This document shows positions 1 through 8,799 of a stretch of 64,000 nt of DNA, piece after piece; the stretch's first letter is position 1, and every line of letters begins with the position of its first letter. Below the pieces are notes generated by a model. That model saw only the letters and a program-made list of their open reading frames with translations. It made no database searches and was not told the DNA's origin. Source of the stretch: Aristolochia californica (Eukaryota > Streptophyta > Magnoliopsida > Piperales > Aristolochiaceae); NCBI GenBank assembly GCA_029961685.1, contig JARWKL010000008.1, positions 6,016,501 to 6,080,500 of the forward strand, in the 5' to 3' direction. A program made the position numbers and the translations under genes.

Positions 1-820
1 ATAAGAAGGCAAAAAAGAAACAAGATCCCAAACATAAAAATATTTGAAAGTCTAGAATAATAACTTCATTTATGAAGAATAGTGGAATTTGAGCAAAAAA
101 ATCATTGATAACCAACTATTTTCCAAACATTATAGCACTTGAGCTTAGTAAGTCATTCTGAGATGTACAAAAACATAACAAATGACAAGGTGGGGTATTT
201 TTCTCCCCCCTTTCCTTCTTGAATGTTATAACTCAGTCTGAAGTTTCCTGGCTCTCAGCCAACTAGAATGCAATTGATGGCATACTCAAACAAAAAATAA
301 AACAAAATGAAAAAAAAATTAAGAGAATAAAATAGGTCAACCTCTAGTAAGAACAGGTGTCACTGAAGCACCATTGAACTATTTGAGATGCAAACAATTG
401 CAAGAAAAAGAGAGTATACCAAAAACTCATCTAGTGGAGGAACCTATATTACTATACCAACTGCCAAAATTTGAATGCCCCTCACCCACCAAAATCACTT
501 AAAACTAACTTTAACATTAACATTAGGATTGGAATTGTAAAGGAGATTTCCTTGAAACAGTGGAGGTTGTGCAGATGAGACTTGAAATAAGACATGAGAA
601 CAAAGAGAATAATTATGACCATCTTTGTTGGAAAATCCATCCCCCAAAGCTCTTTTTCTTTAAGTTATAGAGGAAAAGGAAACATCCTTATACAATTTGT
701 ATAAAATGATCTTCCTAGTATGTTGTGACACTGCATTTCCTTCTACCCTTAAATCAAGAACTCACCGTTTCAAAAAATTAAACAGTATCAACACTCAAAA
801 TCATGAAATAAAATTCATAC
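1..820. other. No recognisable gene
   Basis: AT-rich sequence with many short A runs. The open frame at 697-1077 on the plus strand runs through a 26-base A tract and is explained by it. I found no conserved protein, RNA gene or LTR end here. It may be intron or flank of the minus-strand LOV fragment that follows. Confidence 0.5.
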
Positions 821-1435
821 CGGCAGTTTTCTTCCAAGGATTTCTTCCCGAGTGTACTTTGTACGTTCAAGAAAACTGTCAGCTGCAAATATCTGCAAAA
901 AAAAAAAAAAAAAAAAAAAAAAGATCGTTATCTTTGCTTAGGCATAACTGCATTCTAATACAGGACATTTCACTTACAGAAACAGAGTGTTTGCCGTTCG
1001 GATATCCAAAAAGACTTTCTAAGAATGAAGGAGCACTGCTGAGAAACGAAGCAAGAGTTAGAGATTTTGTAGGTTAGGTCGGCGACGAAAAAAAAAATAG
1101 AAGATTAAATAAAAATCTTACCTCCTTCCGTCAGACCGTCGATTTCGTCTCGTTGGCGAGGAAAAACTTTGGATGAAGAAATCGAAGAGGAAGAAGAGAA
1201 AGAAATCGCAGAGGAAGAAAAGACAGAAATTGCAGAGGAAGAAATCGAGGAATCGAAGAGGGAGAGGGAGAACGAGGGATTTGAAGACCAAATCCTCCAT
1301 TTCCCCTGAATACCTGCTGACGGACAATGATTTCTGCAAGAAATCATGCTGAAACGGCATGGAAATGGCAGAGTGAAGTATGGGTTTCGCAGGCGGCAAG
1401 ACGAAATGGAGAGAGGTTTCCCCAAAAATTTCCAA
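821..1435 (-). pseudogene. Phototropin-type LOV-domain exon in a three-exon candidate gene fragment
   Basis: On the minus strand 821-892 is a 72-bp segment flanked by a TTTGCAG acceptor and a GTATGA donor. It translates to the part of a LOV (light-sensing flavin) domain that reads IFAADSFLE ... TREEILGR, closest to LOV2 of plant phototropins, where NCRFLQG with the photoactive cysteine follows. An extra base in the T run at 827-830 changes the expected GRNCR to GRKLP, so the frame is lost at the cysteine. Two upstream candidate exons, 978-1038 and 1122-1435, have good donors (GTAAGT, GTAAGA) and join to the LOV exon in one open frame from a Met at 1435, but their residues do not resemble phototropin. 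No later LOV or kinase exon is visible. I infer a decayed or shuffled gene fragment. The LOV match is fairly sure, the three-exon model is not. Confidence 0.5.
897..922. repeat. A26 homopolymer (T26 on minus)
   Basis: A run of 26 A. On the minus strand it is the pyrimidine tract directly before the GCAG acceptor of the LOV-type exon. Confidence 0.9.
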
Positions 1436-1440
1436 ATCTC

Positions 1441-1642
1441 CCGATCCCCGAATCGCTCGTTAAATTAACGAGTCGGCTCGCGAGCCGAACCTGGCTCTGC
1501 TTGAGCTCGACTCGTTAATGTAAACGAGCCCATTTCTGAGTGCGAGCTCGGCTCGAGCTCGAAATATAACGTATCGAACCGAGCCGAAACCGAGCCGAAC
1601 TCAAGCGGCTCGCGAGCCGGCTCGGTTCAAAGCCACCCTTAC
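1441..1642. repeat. GC-rich palindromic dispersed repeat
   Basis: About 200 bp built from GAGCC and GGCTC words. The perfect palindrome GGCTCGCGAGCC occurs twice, at 1475-1486 and 1607-1618, in a context that mirrors itself, and an imperfect palindrome CTCGTTAAATTAACGAG lies nearby. It sits exactly where Copia-1 is broken off. It resembles small fold-back repeats of plant genomes. I cannot assign a family or see a clear target duplication. Confidence 0.5.
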
Positions 1643-1959
1643 CTATGACCAAACTGACTAGTCACAGGACAAGGACTCTAGACATCTGAGTAGAAAAGGT
1701 CAAAAGGTTTACTAGTTTTATGAGATGAAACAGGAAAGGAGCTTCGGTGATGCTTGCCTAGTTGACATGACTTTCATTGGAAAGTAATACTAGAAGGAAG
1801 ATCTGGAACTACTTGAATCGGTTTTTCTGGAGACAGATGACCAAGTCTGAGATGCCACTGAAGAGGTGAATTAGTTGTATGTGGAGCATGTAAAGTACTG
1901 TCTGGATAATGGCTGTCCAAATAGTATAGTCTCCCTCTCTTATGAGCGGAACCAATCAT
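1643..1959 (-). pseudogene. pol: Copia-1 GAG-pre-integrase and integrase N-terminus
   Basis: The frame at 1774-1959 carries the GAG-pre-integrase signature WHLRLGHLS. Reading on toward 1643, with two in-frame stops (one at the expected first zinc-finger cysteine), comes CQLGKHHR, the rest of the zinc-binding region, then PFDLFYSDV with the first catalytic aspartate of the DDE integrase core. The frame stops making sense at the palindromic repeat, so the second D and the E are missing. In a live element this protein would insert cDNA into host DNA. This copy cannot work. Confidence 0.75.
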
Positions 1960-2458
1960 CTTCTTCGTCTCGAGATCCTAAAACACACAATGAGTAGGGT
2001 AAAACGTGAGAGAACAATTCATGGACTTAGCCACCTGATTGACAGACAACAGATTTAAAGAAAATTTTGGAACTAACAGTGCAAATTGAGGTGAAAGGAA
2101 ACGTATAGGGGTAACATTTCCCATTGCATGTACTAGTGAAACTGACCCTTCAGCAAGACTAACATGCTTAACGAGAACAAACTTTTAAATCAGAAAATAG
2201 TGAGAACATACCTGACATGTGTTTTGTAGCACCGGGGTCAAGAACCCAAGATGGGGAACAAACACTAAGAGTACAGATATACCTGTAGTAGGAATCATAT
2301 GTGCCAAGGATAGAGGAAATAGATAGTTGTGCCATACGCTGGGAAATCTGTTGCTGCTGTTGTGAGTTCTGTTGTTGCTATTGCATCAATTTCTGTAATT
2401 CATTTGGAGCACCAGGTGGGATTGTAGTTTCAAACCCTGGTCTTGTACCTTCATGTGT

Positions 2459-3256
2459 AATAGTATTTGCCCACGCAGGCTTCCCATAATTTTTCCAACA
2501 TCTATTTGAGTAATGATTTGTGCATCCATAGTGAACACACTTGCTCTCACATTTACCATCTCCTCGGCCTCATCCACTACTAGAGTTATCTCTACCTCTG
2601 CCTCTACCAGCCTCTGTACGTCCCTTAGACGTGTCAATAGAATTAAATGTTGTAAGCGATGTATAAAGGGTAGTAGCCTCACCTGCTTTAGTATCTTTTC
2701 TAGCTCTAGGCACAATAGTTTTTTCAATTCTTTGTACCTTATTAAAGGTAGTAGAGAGGTTAGGTATTTCATCTGAGGCCAAAATTTGTGCCTTTATGTT
2801 GTCAAATTCGGCACCCAATCCATCTAGAAATTTTGCCACAAGGAGTTGACTCTACTGTTTTTGAAGTTCCTTTTCATCTGTAGTAAAAGGATGAAAGACA
2901 TTAATTTCCTGCCAGATACTACAAAAAAAACTATAGTAGTCTATCACAGTTCTATTACCCCTTTTCAAGCCAAAAAATTCTGTATATAATTCATAAACTC
3001 TAGAAAGATTGCTCTCTTGTCTATAAAGAGCTTCTACGGACAACCACATAGCCTTGGCAGTTTCAAAGTTCATAACTTGGCTCTTGATATTAGATTCCAT
3101 GTTGTTAACAAGCCAAGTCCTCACTTGACTGTTTTCAGCCTCCCAATCATCACCTTGAGGAACAGGAGGGCCATCTCTAATAAATTTTAACTTTTTCCTA
3201 TCCTTCAAGTACATTCTAATAGATCTAGTCCAAGTAAGGTAGTTATCACCATTCAA
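2459..3256 (-). pseudogene. gag: Copia-1 gag polyprotein, broken
   Basis: The frame at 2852-3256 is a Copia gag of the UBN2 / Retrotran_gag type, opening with NGDNYLTWTRSIRMYL and running through EALYRQESNLSRVYELY. A stop separates it from the same-frame continuation at 2570-2839 (VAKFLDGLGAEF), and a TGA follows the RGRG stretch. The zinc-knuckle area at about 2490-2545 is altered: a Tyr stands where the second Cys of CX2CX4HX4C should be. Gag would form the virus-like particle. About 265 codons of gag are recognisable. Confidence 0.8.
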
Positions 3257-3814
3257 CCTATCAGAGGTGATAGTGATAGTATCTTTACTATCAGGATTTT
3301 ATGACCCTTTTGTTGGAATGTAAACCTCACCAGAGTAAGCCATATCATAGATAGAAGATCAAATAAACCCTTCAAAAAATTCCAAATCAACCAGTTCAAG
3401 TGGGCCCCCCCATGTAAAAAAACACAATTAGTGCAGTTATAAGATGTACACAGATCAAACAATCCAGAAAATCCAATAAGGAGATTAGATTTATAAGAAA
3501 AAGTGCATTGGAACCTACACCTGGGCTGACATCAGCAAGTGCACATATGACGTCAGTAGTTACAGTTTTTGAATTTTGCCGTACACCTCCAGATCAGCAT
3601 AAAAGAGCCTCTTTTGGCAGTTTAGAACATTAGAATATATTCTGAGAAAAGTAGGACCAGTAACCCTAGAGATATAGTAGAGTAAAAATAGGAGAAAAAA
3701 TTCAATTTTTACTAACTAGTAACCAAAAACCTAGAAAAGATCTTCCTTTATATAGATTTCTGTTTCAAAGAGGAGAAAAAAATTCATTAAGATCCTTCCT
3801 AGATGCGATCTACT
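3257..3814. other. Copia-1 leader between primer-binding site and gag
   Basis: Untranslated leader of Copia-1, read on the minus strand. It contains only short frames and no feature I recognise. Confidence 0.5.
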
Positions 3815-3826
3815 GCTCTGATACCA
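3815..3826 (-). other. Copia-1 primer-binding site
   Basis: On the minus strand TGGTATCAGAGC directly follows the LTR end. It is the standard Copia site complementary to the 3' end of initiator tRNA-Met. Confidence 0.85.
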
Positions 3827-4154
3827 TGTAAAAAGTAAGAAAAAGAAAGGTTGAAGAGAGAGAATGAGAAGGAGAGCTTGGAGAAGATAAATTGAGAAAA
3901 GAAAATTGAAAATTTGTGGCTGGACTTCCTTCAGAATCTATTTATAGATTTAGGGTTGAATAGGTGAGGTCAATTTACAACATTGTCCCTACTTTAAATG
4001 AAAACCCTAATTCTCTATATCTCTTATTCTATGTGTCCCTTTTACATGAAATTTGGTCCATAAACATAGTTTGACATGTAGAATAAGATTGCATCAAGAA
4101 ATATAAATAACGACAAGTTAAAATGACAAAATACCCTGTTCTTGTTTTTCAACA
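3827..4154 (-). repeat. Copia-1 5' LTR
   Basis: 328 bp. On the minus strand it begins TGTTGAAAAACAAG and ends in TTACA, immediately before the primer-binding site. A TATAAATA box lies at 3939-3946. The plus-strand end at 4154 is followed at once by TFIIF beta intron sequence. Confidence 0.8.
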
Positions 4155-4247
4155 GATACTTTTTGGGTATGGCTGTCATTTTGCATGCAATAAGTGCTAA
4201 ATGATACTTTATAGTCTTTTACTTTTATAGCTGTTTCTCTTTCGCAG

Positions 4248-6604
4248 GAAAAGTTTCAATAGAAGGAAAAGTAGAACATAAGTTTGACATGAAGCCAAGC
4301 AACGAAAATATGTAGGAGTATGGCAAACTCTGTCATGAAAGAACCACCAAATCCATGATCAAGAGTAGACAAGTGCAGGTATGTAAGTTCCACCTTATTA
4401 TTTCCTTCCTAATGTTACTCATTTGTTGCTTTTTCTCCACTTCTGTGACTTCCTGACACAATTACTACAGGAATAGCCTGCACTGTTTCCTCGTATTTTT
4501 CTGAAAAAAAGATATACTTTATACAGGCATTTTAAGATGAATATAAGTTTGAAAATTATGTGCTTGTTTTTCTTTTTAGTTCAAATCCAGGGCAGGAATT
4601 TTATGATTAAAAAATCATGTTTCTCATTGGGACTTTCTGACCACTTTATCTAGAACAATGTTTCTTACCATTGGGCTACAGGGTAAAAATTCAAGGCCCA
4701 AAGTGAGGTTTACTTATTAACTACTTTTATTATCATTCCTGAACATGAATATCGAGTTTTGCAATATTTAAGCAAATCTTTTTGTAAGTCCGTAAAATTA
4801 ATTACTTTCATGTATTGATATATATATAAGCTATTTTCTGTACTATAATGAATTGAAATTTTATTTTTGAAGCTTATCTGTTTGTATTTACTTTGTCCAT
4901 ACTGTTCAAGGTAATTAGCAATGACCATGGAGCACATATGAGGCCAATGCCCGGAATGGTTGGATCAATTGCATTGGGTTCAAAGGTATGGGATTATCCT
5001 CTCTTGTTTAGACATTACGTCATCTGCACCCAGAAGGAAAAAAAGAGAAGAAGATGCACGTTCCCTTTTCAATATAGACTAGCTAAGGTGTTGCTTTGTT
5101 TGAACCTATAAGATTTACCTGTTACGGAATGACTGATTGATAACCTCCTGGCATTTAACTTTTGGCATTTAAAAAAATATTGAGGGGAGAAGCACCAGGC
5201 TAATAGTTTGTGATATAATCAACTGGCTTCTGAACTTTATTGCTATTTTTCTCAGGATAAGAAAAAAGGAACACCTCTGAAGGGATCAGATGTGAAAAGA
5301 ACAAGGCGTGAACGTGGAGAACTGGAGGATATCATGTTTAAGCTTTTTGAAAGGCAACCGAATTGGGCACTGAAGCAACTAGTGACAGAGACTGATCAAC
5401 CTGCAGTACGTTTATCAATCCATTGTTGCTTTCTGTGGGCAATTATAGTTTTTCCAATGGAAATAATGTGCTACTTTTAAAAGGGAAACTGTTTCCATGA
5501 AGAAATTCATATCAGATGAGGTTAGAGTGATCAATCTTTTGAGAACAGCCTAGTTCAGGGAATGGGACAATACTTATAGATTCAGATTGGACCATGGGCT
5601 TAACTATAGGTCAAACCAGGCCAGGACGCTTGACAGGCTTTCGGAATCTTAAACCTAGAAAATGTTCAGAATATCCAGAATGCCTAGCAGGCTTGATTTG
5701 TTTCACCTGTGAACCTTCGGTTTGCTGGGCTTGATTGGTTATGTGGTTCTCGTTAACCTTGAACTTTTTTTTTTTCTTTTTCTTGACTAAAAGTTGGGAG
5801 TGACCTGTTTTTTCTTAGGTTACTCAAGGTAAAAAAGATAATTCTGTAATTTGTTAGGACCAGTAGTAGGTATAATAAACTGCTTTGAAGTTCCTGCCCA
5901 CCTTCAAGACCATGAAGTTAATATTGTGATGGCTGCATAAATTTATTAAAGGGAGAGGGAGTGGAATGATGGCTATATATATCATTCTCTGTTCTGCTCT
6001 TAGTTTTTTCCCCTATTACCAATTTTCTGCAATGGTAAAAGGCCAAAAGTCTGTTTCATCCCAAGCGTGAGGCTGCTTAAAAATTTCTAATGCTATTGGA
6101 TCATTGGATGATTATGTTGTAAACTATGTGATCTAAATGGTGGGCGTAACTGAATGAGCTACTTTTGTAAGAGTGAGTTACTGTAGATAGCATTTTCTCT
6201 TTCCTTCCTAAACCCATGTCAGAATATCACTGTTCTCAGCTGTTATGAATCTTTTCTTTTCTAGTTTTATTTTCAAATGAAAAGGAAAAAGCTCCATTTG
6301 TTGTGGTGAGCGTGGTCTTTTTCTTGGGTCAAGAAAGAACTAGTAATATCACTAAGCAAGGCGCAAAATCAAATATGAAGTGGAGTAGAGGGACAACTGT
6401 AGAAGAATGTTTTGCAGTGGATTATGAAGTTTTATTGATTCGCGGCAGCTAATTATGCAACTTGGTCTTTCTTTCTTCTTGCAGCAATTTCTCAAAGAGA
6501 TACTAAATGATCTGTGTGTGTACAACAAGAGGGGAACAAATCAGGGAACCTACGAGCTTAAACCAGAATACAAGAAATCCAACGAGGATGCCAATCCTGT
6601 GTAG
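4248..6604 (+). pseudogene. GTF2F2: TFIIF beta subunit (RAP30-like), 3' exons only
   Basis: Four exons encode the C-terminal part of the small subunit of general transcription factor IIF, which escorts RNA polymerase II to promoters. Exons: 4248-4378, 4911-4985, 5256-5405 and 6485-6604, all with GT donors and AG acceptors and consistent phases. Recognisable residues are EGKVEHKFDM, HMRPMPGMVGSIALGSK, then the C-terminal winged-helix DNA-binding domain (RRERGELEDIMFKLFE, QPNWALKQLV, QFLKEILNDLCVYNKRG), ending at TAG 6602-6604. About 158 codons are present; plant homologues have roughly 260-270. Codon TAG at 4313-4315 sits where Glu is expected, and the N-terminal dimerisation exons are absent from the window: Copia-1 lies directly upstream. 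I conclude a pseudogene or a gene whose 5' half was removed. The winged-helix exons are otherwise intact, which suggests the damage is fairly recent. Confidence 0.85.
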
Positions 6605-7740
6605 CAGAGAGGGACGTAAATGTGAAAGAAAAATCATCTTGAAGCAGCTGTTTGTACAATGTATCATTAGCTTCGTTACTTGTGACCATCACTTTCAGGT
6701 TTCCTTCTTTGAAGAAACTTTTAGATACTAGGAGTAGGACATGGTTCAGGGAGGAAAGAAGGTTGACCAATTATGTAATGAAAACTCTGTAAATGAATGG
6801 AGTGGAACTCAGTGAAATTGTAAATTTCTTTTCCTTTTAGCGTTGTTCCACATTTGTTTGAAGATCCTAATCGGTAGTTTTTTTGGAATCTTAAGAGGGT
6901 TTTTGTTAAGAAAGAACAGTCTACTAACAAGTTTGGGTAAGAGTGAATATAGTTTGTAACATTGAAAAACCTGTTAGGTGCGAGGAAAATCAAGTAAAAG
7001 CCAGTTAGTATTATACAATATTATACATCCTATCATAACCTATTAGTACAATTTATGTTGTTAAATATTTTTAATAAAGGATTAAGATAAATATGAACTA
7101 AAAATTGTTTCTAGAAATAATATATTTTAACAAAAATTCAAAAAATTATGTGAATTTTGAAAAATAACTTAAGGATTTGTATTGGATTATTAAGAATTAG
7201 AAAGATAAAAGTCGGCGGGGATGACTATTTTAGATTTTTAAGAGAAGAAAATAATTCCTTAACTATGTATAAATTGAGTAATTGAGCTTTTATTTCTATT
7301 CGAGAAAATACCTAAAATCAGAGTAAGATTAAACTACTCTTGTCCCAATTATTCTTATTCTAGAACTCCTAATTAGAATTAAAATGAATAACTATTAAAA
7401 AGAACTAAAAAAACTTCATTACTTTTGAACTGAAATTCTTCCTTGAGACTTTCTCTCATGATATTCCTGTTAGACTCTACCATGTTAATTCTTCTTCTGT
7501 AGGACTTTTTTTTGTAAAAGACTCCTCCATGTTTGCTCTTCAATACTCTCCCTCAAGTTGGAGTTGCTAAGTTTAGGTTGTAAAGAATTTTTTTTTGGCC
7601 TTTCATACTTTGGATAGAAAAAAAATCTTTGAAGGATGTAAATTCTTCATCTTCTCCCCCTTACTTGGATATTCTGGCCACATTAAAAATTGTACTACGA
7701 TATTTTGGTCACATTAAAAATTGTACTACAAGTTGTGGGA
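6605..7740. other. 3' flank of TFIIF beta, then AT-rich DNA with a faint LTR junction
   Basis: 6605 to about 7000 looks like the 3' untranslated region. From 7000 it becomes very AT-rich without coding signal. At 7545-7560 CTCCCTCAAGTTGGAG is the reverse complement of the CTTGAGGGGGAG polypurine tract next to Copia LTRs elsewhere in this window (24388, 27967, 62567), so a degraded minus-strand LTR probably lies just left of it. Confidence 0.4.
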
Positions 7741-8799
7741 TTCTACACTAAACACTATATCAAAGTTAAAACAACTTTTTCTTTTTAAAACATTCACAAG
7801 CATAACCAATACAAAAGAATTTTTATAGTGGTTCGCGATCACCAGTCCAAATTGCTACTCTACTCCCCTAAGCCCTTACCCTAGAATTAAAATTTTCACT
7901 ATTGATTGTAAATTGACATCAACCACAAAGGTTTACAAATGCCTTTTGGTAGGTAGATATTAAATTAAAAATAATATATAATCAAGTTGCTTGCTGAACT
8001 ACAAAATGATCAAAGATAATGCAATATATATAAAAATGAAGTCAAATGATGTTAACTAAATAGTAAATTTGAATTTGAAAACAACAATTCAAATAGAAGA
8101 ACTAATCAAAACTTCAATTACTTTAAAGAGTATTTAGTAGATATAAAATTCAAAGCAAGAATACTTAGATCATTGAGGCTAAACCCTGAGTGGGAGACTT
8201 CAAATCTCAGATTTCAAAATCTAGCACTTAAAAAGCACTGAAGATGACAAGTGAGCTTTGGAAATTTGTGTGCGTGGAGTTGTTGTTTAAGCTATAAAGA
8301 TTTGGGTATTTATAAAAAAAAATCCCTCTTAAAAAAACTACTCATTGCTTGAAATTAGGCATGCTCCTAACCCTAAATATATTCTAAAAAAAATAGAAGT
8401 AATTATTAAGTTCTACTTGTGTTGTTTGTCAGTTTGGTAGGTCATTTACACAATTTGAAGACCTAAAACTAAAGTTATGACTTGTGGAAAGTCTTAAATT
8501 TTCATATTTACAGTTTGGGGTTGAATCCTTTGCTTGGGGTCAAATCCTTTTTGCTCCAATGGCTCTTTTGGAAGTTGAATCCTTTATGTGACTCGAATCG
8601 TATGACTTATGTTTCTTACGGGGGTTGACTACTTGTTGTGTAGGGGTTGGATCTTCCTTGTCCTTTATCTTCATCTTGGTTTGATTACTCTTAATGTAGT
8701 TGACTCCAATATATTGATCTTTCAAACGAGGGTCAAATCCTCAAATAATTCAAAACTTACTATTTCTTGGGTTCGACTATTAGACCAATGGTAGAGTCA
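7741..8799 (-). repeat. Degraded SIRE-type LTR remnant
   Basis: Minus-strand promoter-like TATAAATACCC lies at 8304-8314, the same context as the TATA box of the neighbouring LTR (10829). The stretch near 7830 (TTTTATAGTGGTTCG) is typical of U5 in plant Copia LTRs. Its right end touches the start of the oppositely oriented LTR at 8800. No coding sequence. Ends are uncertain. Confidence 0.35.

Larger units (their letters stand above)
1643..4154 (-). mobile_element. Copia-1: truncated Ty1/Copia retrotransposon
   Basis: Minus-strand element reading from its 5' LTR (3827-4154) through primer-binding site, gag, zinc-knuckle region and GAG-pre-integrase domain into the start of integrase, where it ends at about 1643. 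Reverse transcriptase, RNase H and the 3' LTR are absent. The right LTR edge lies 93 bp before the first surviving TFIIF beta exon, so the element probably landed in an intron of that gene; because its other end is lost, no target duplication can be checked. Confidence 0.85.

Noticed and set aside
697..1077. 126-codon plus-strand frame with a long Lys run
   Set aside because: It reads through the A26 tract and overlaps, in antisense, the LOV-type exon. No domain, no start context.
1105..1425. Ser/Phe-rich minus-strand frame as an independent gene
   Set aside because: Low-complexity TTC/CTC sequence. At best it is the leader or first exon of the LOV-fragment model.
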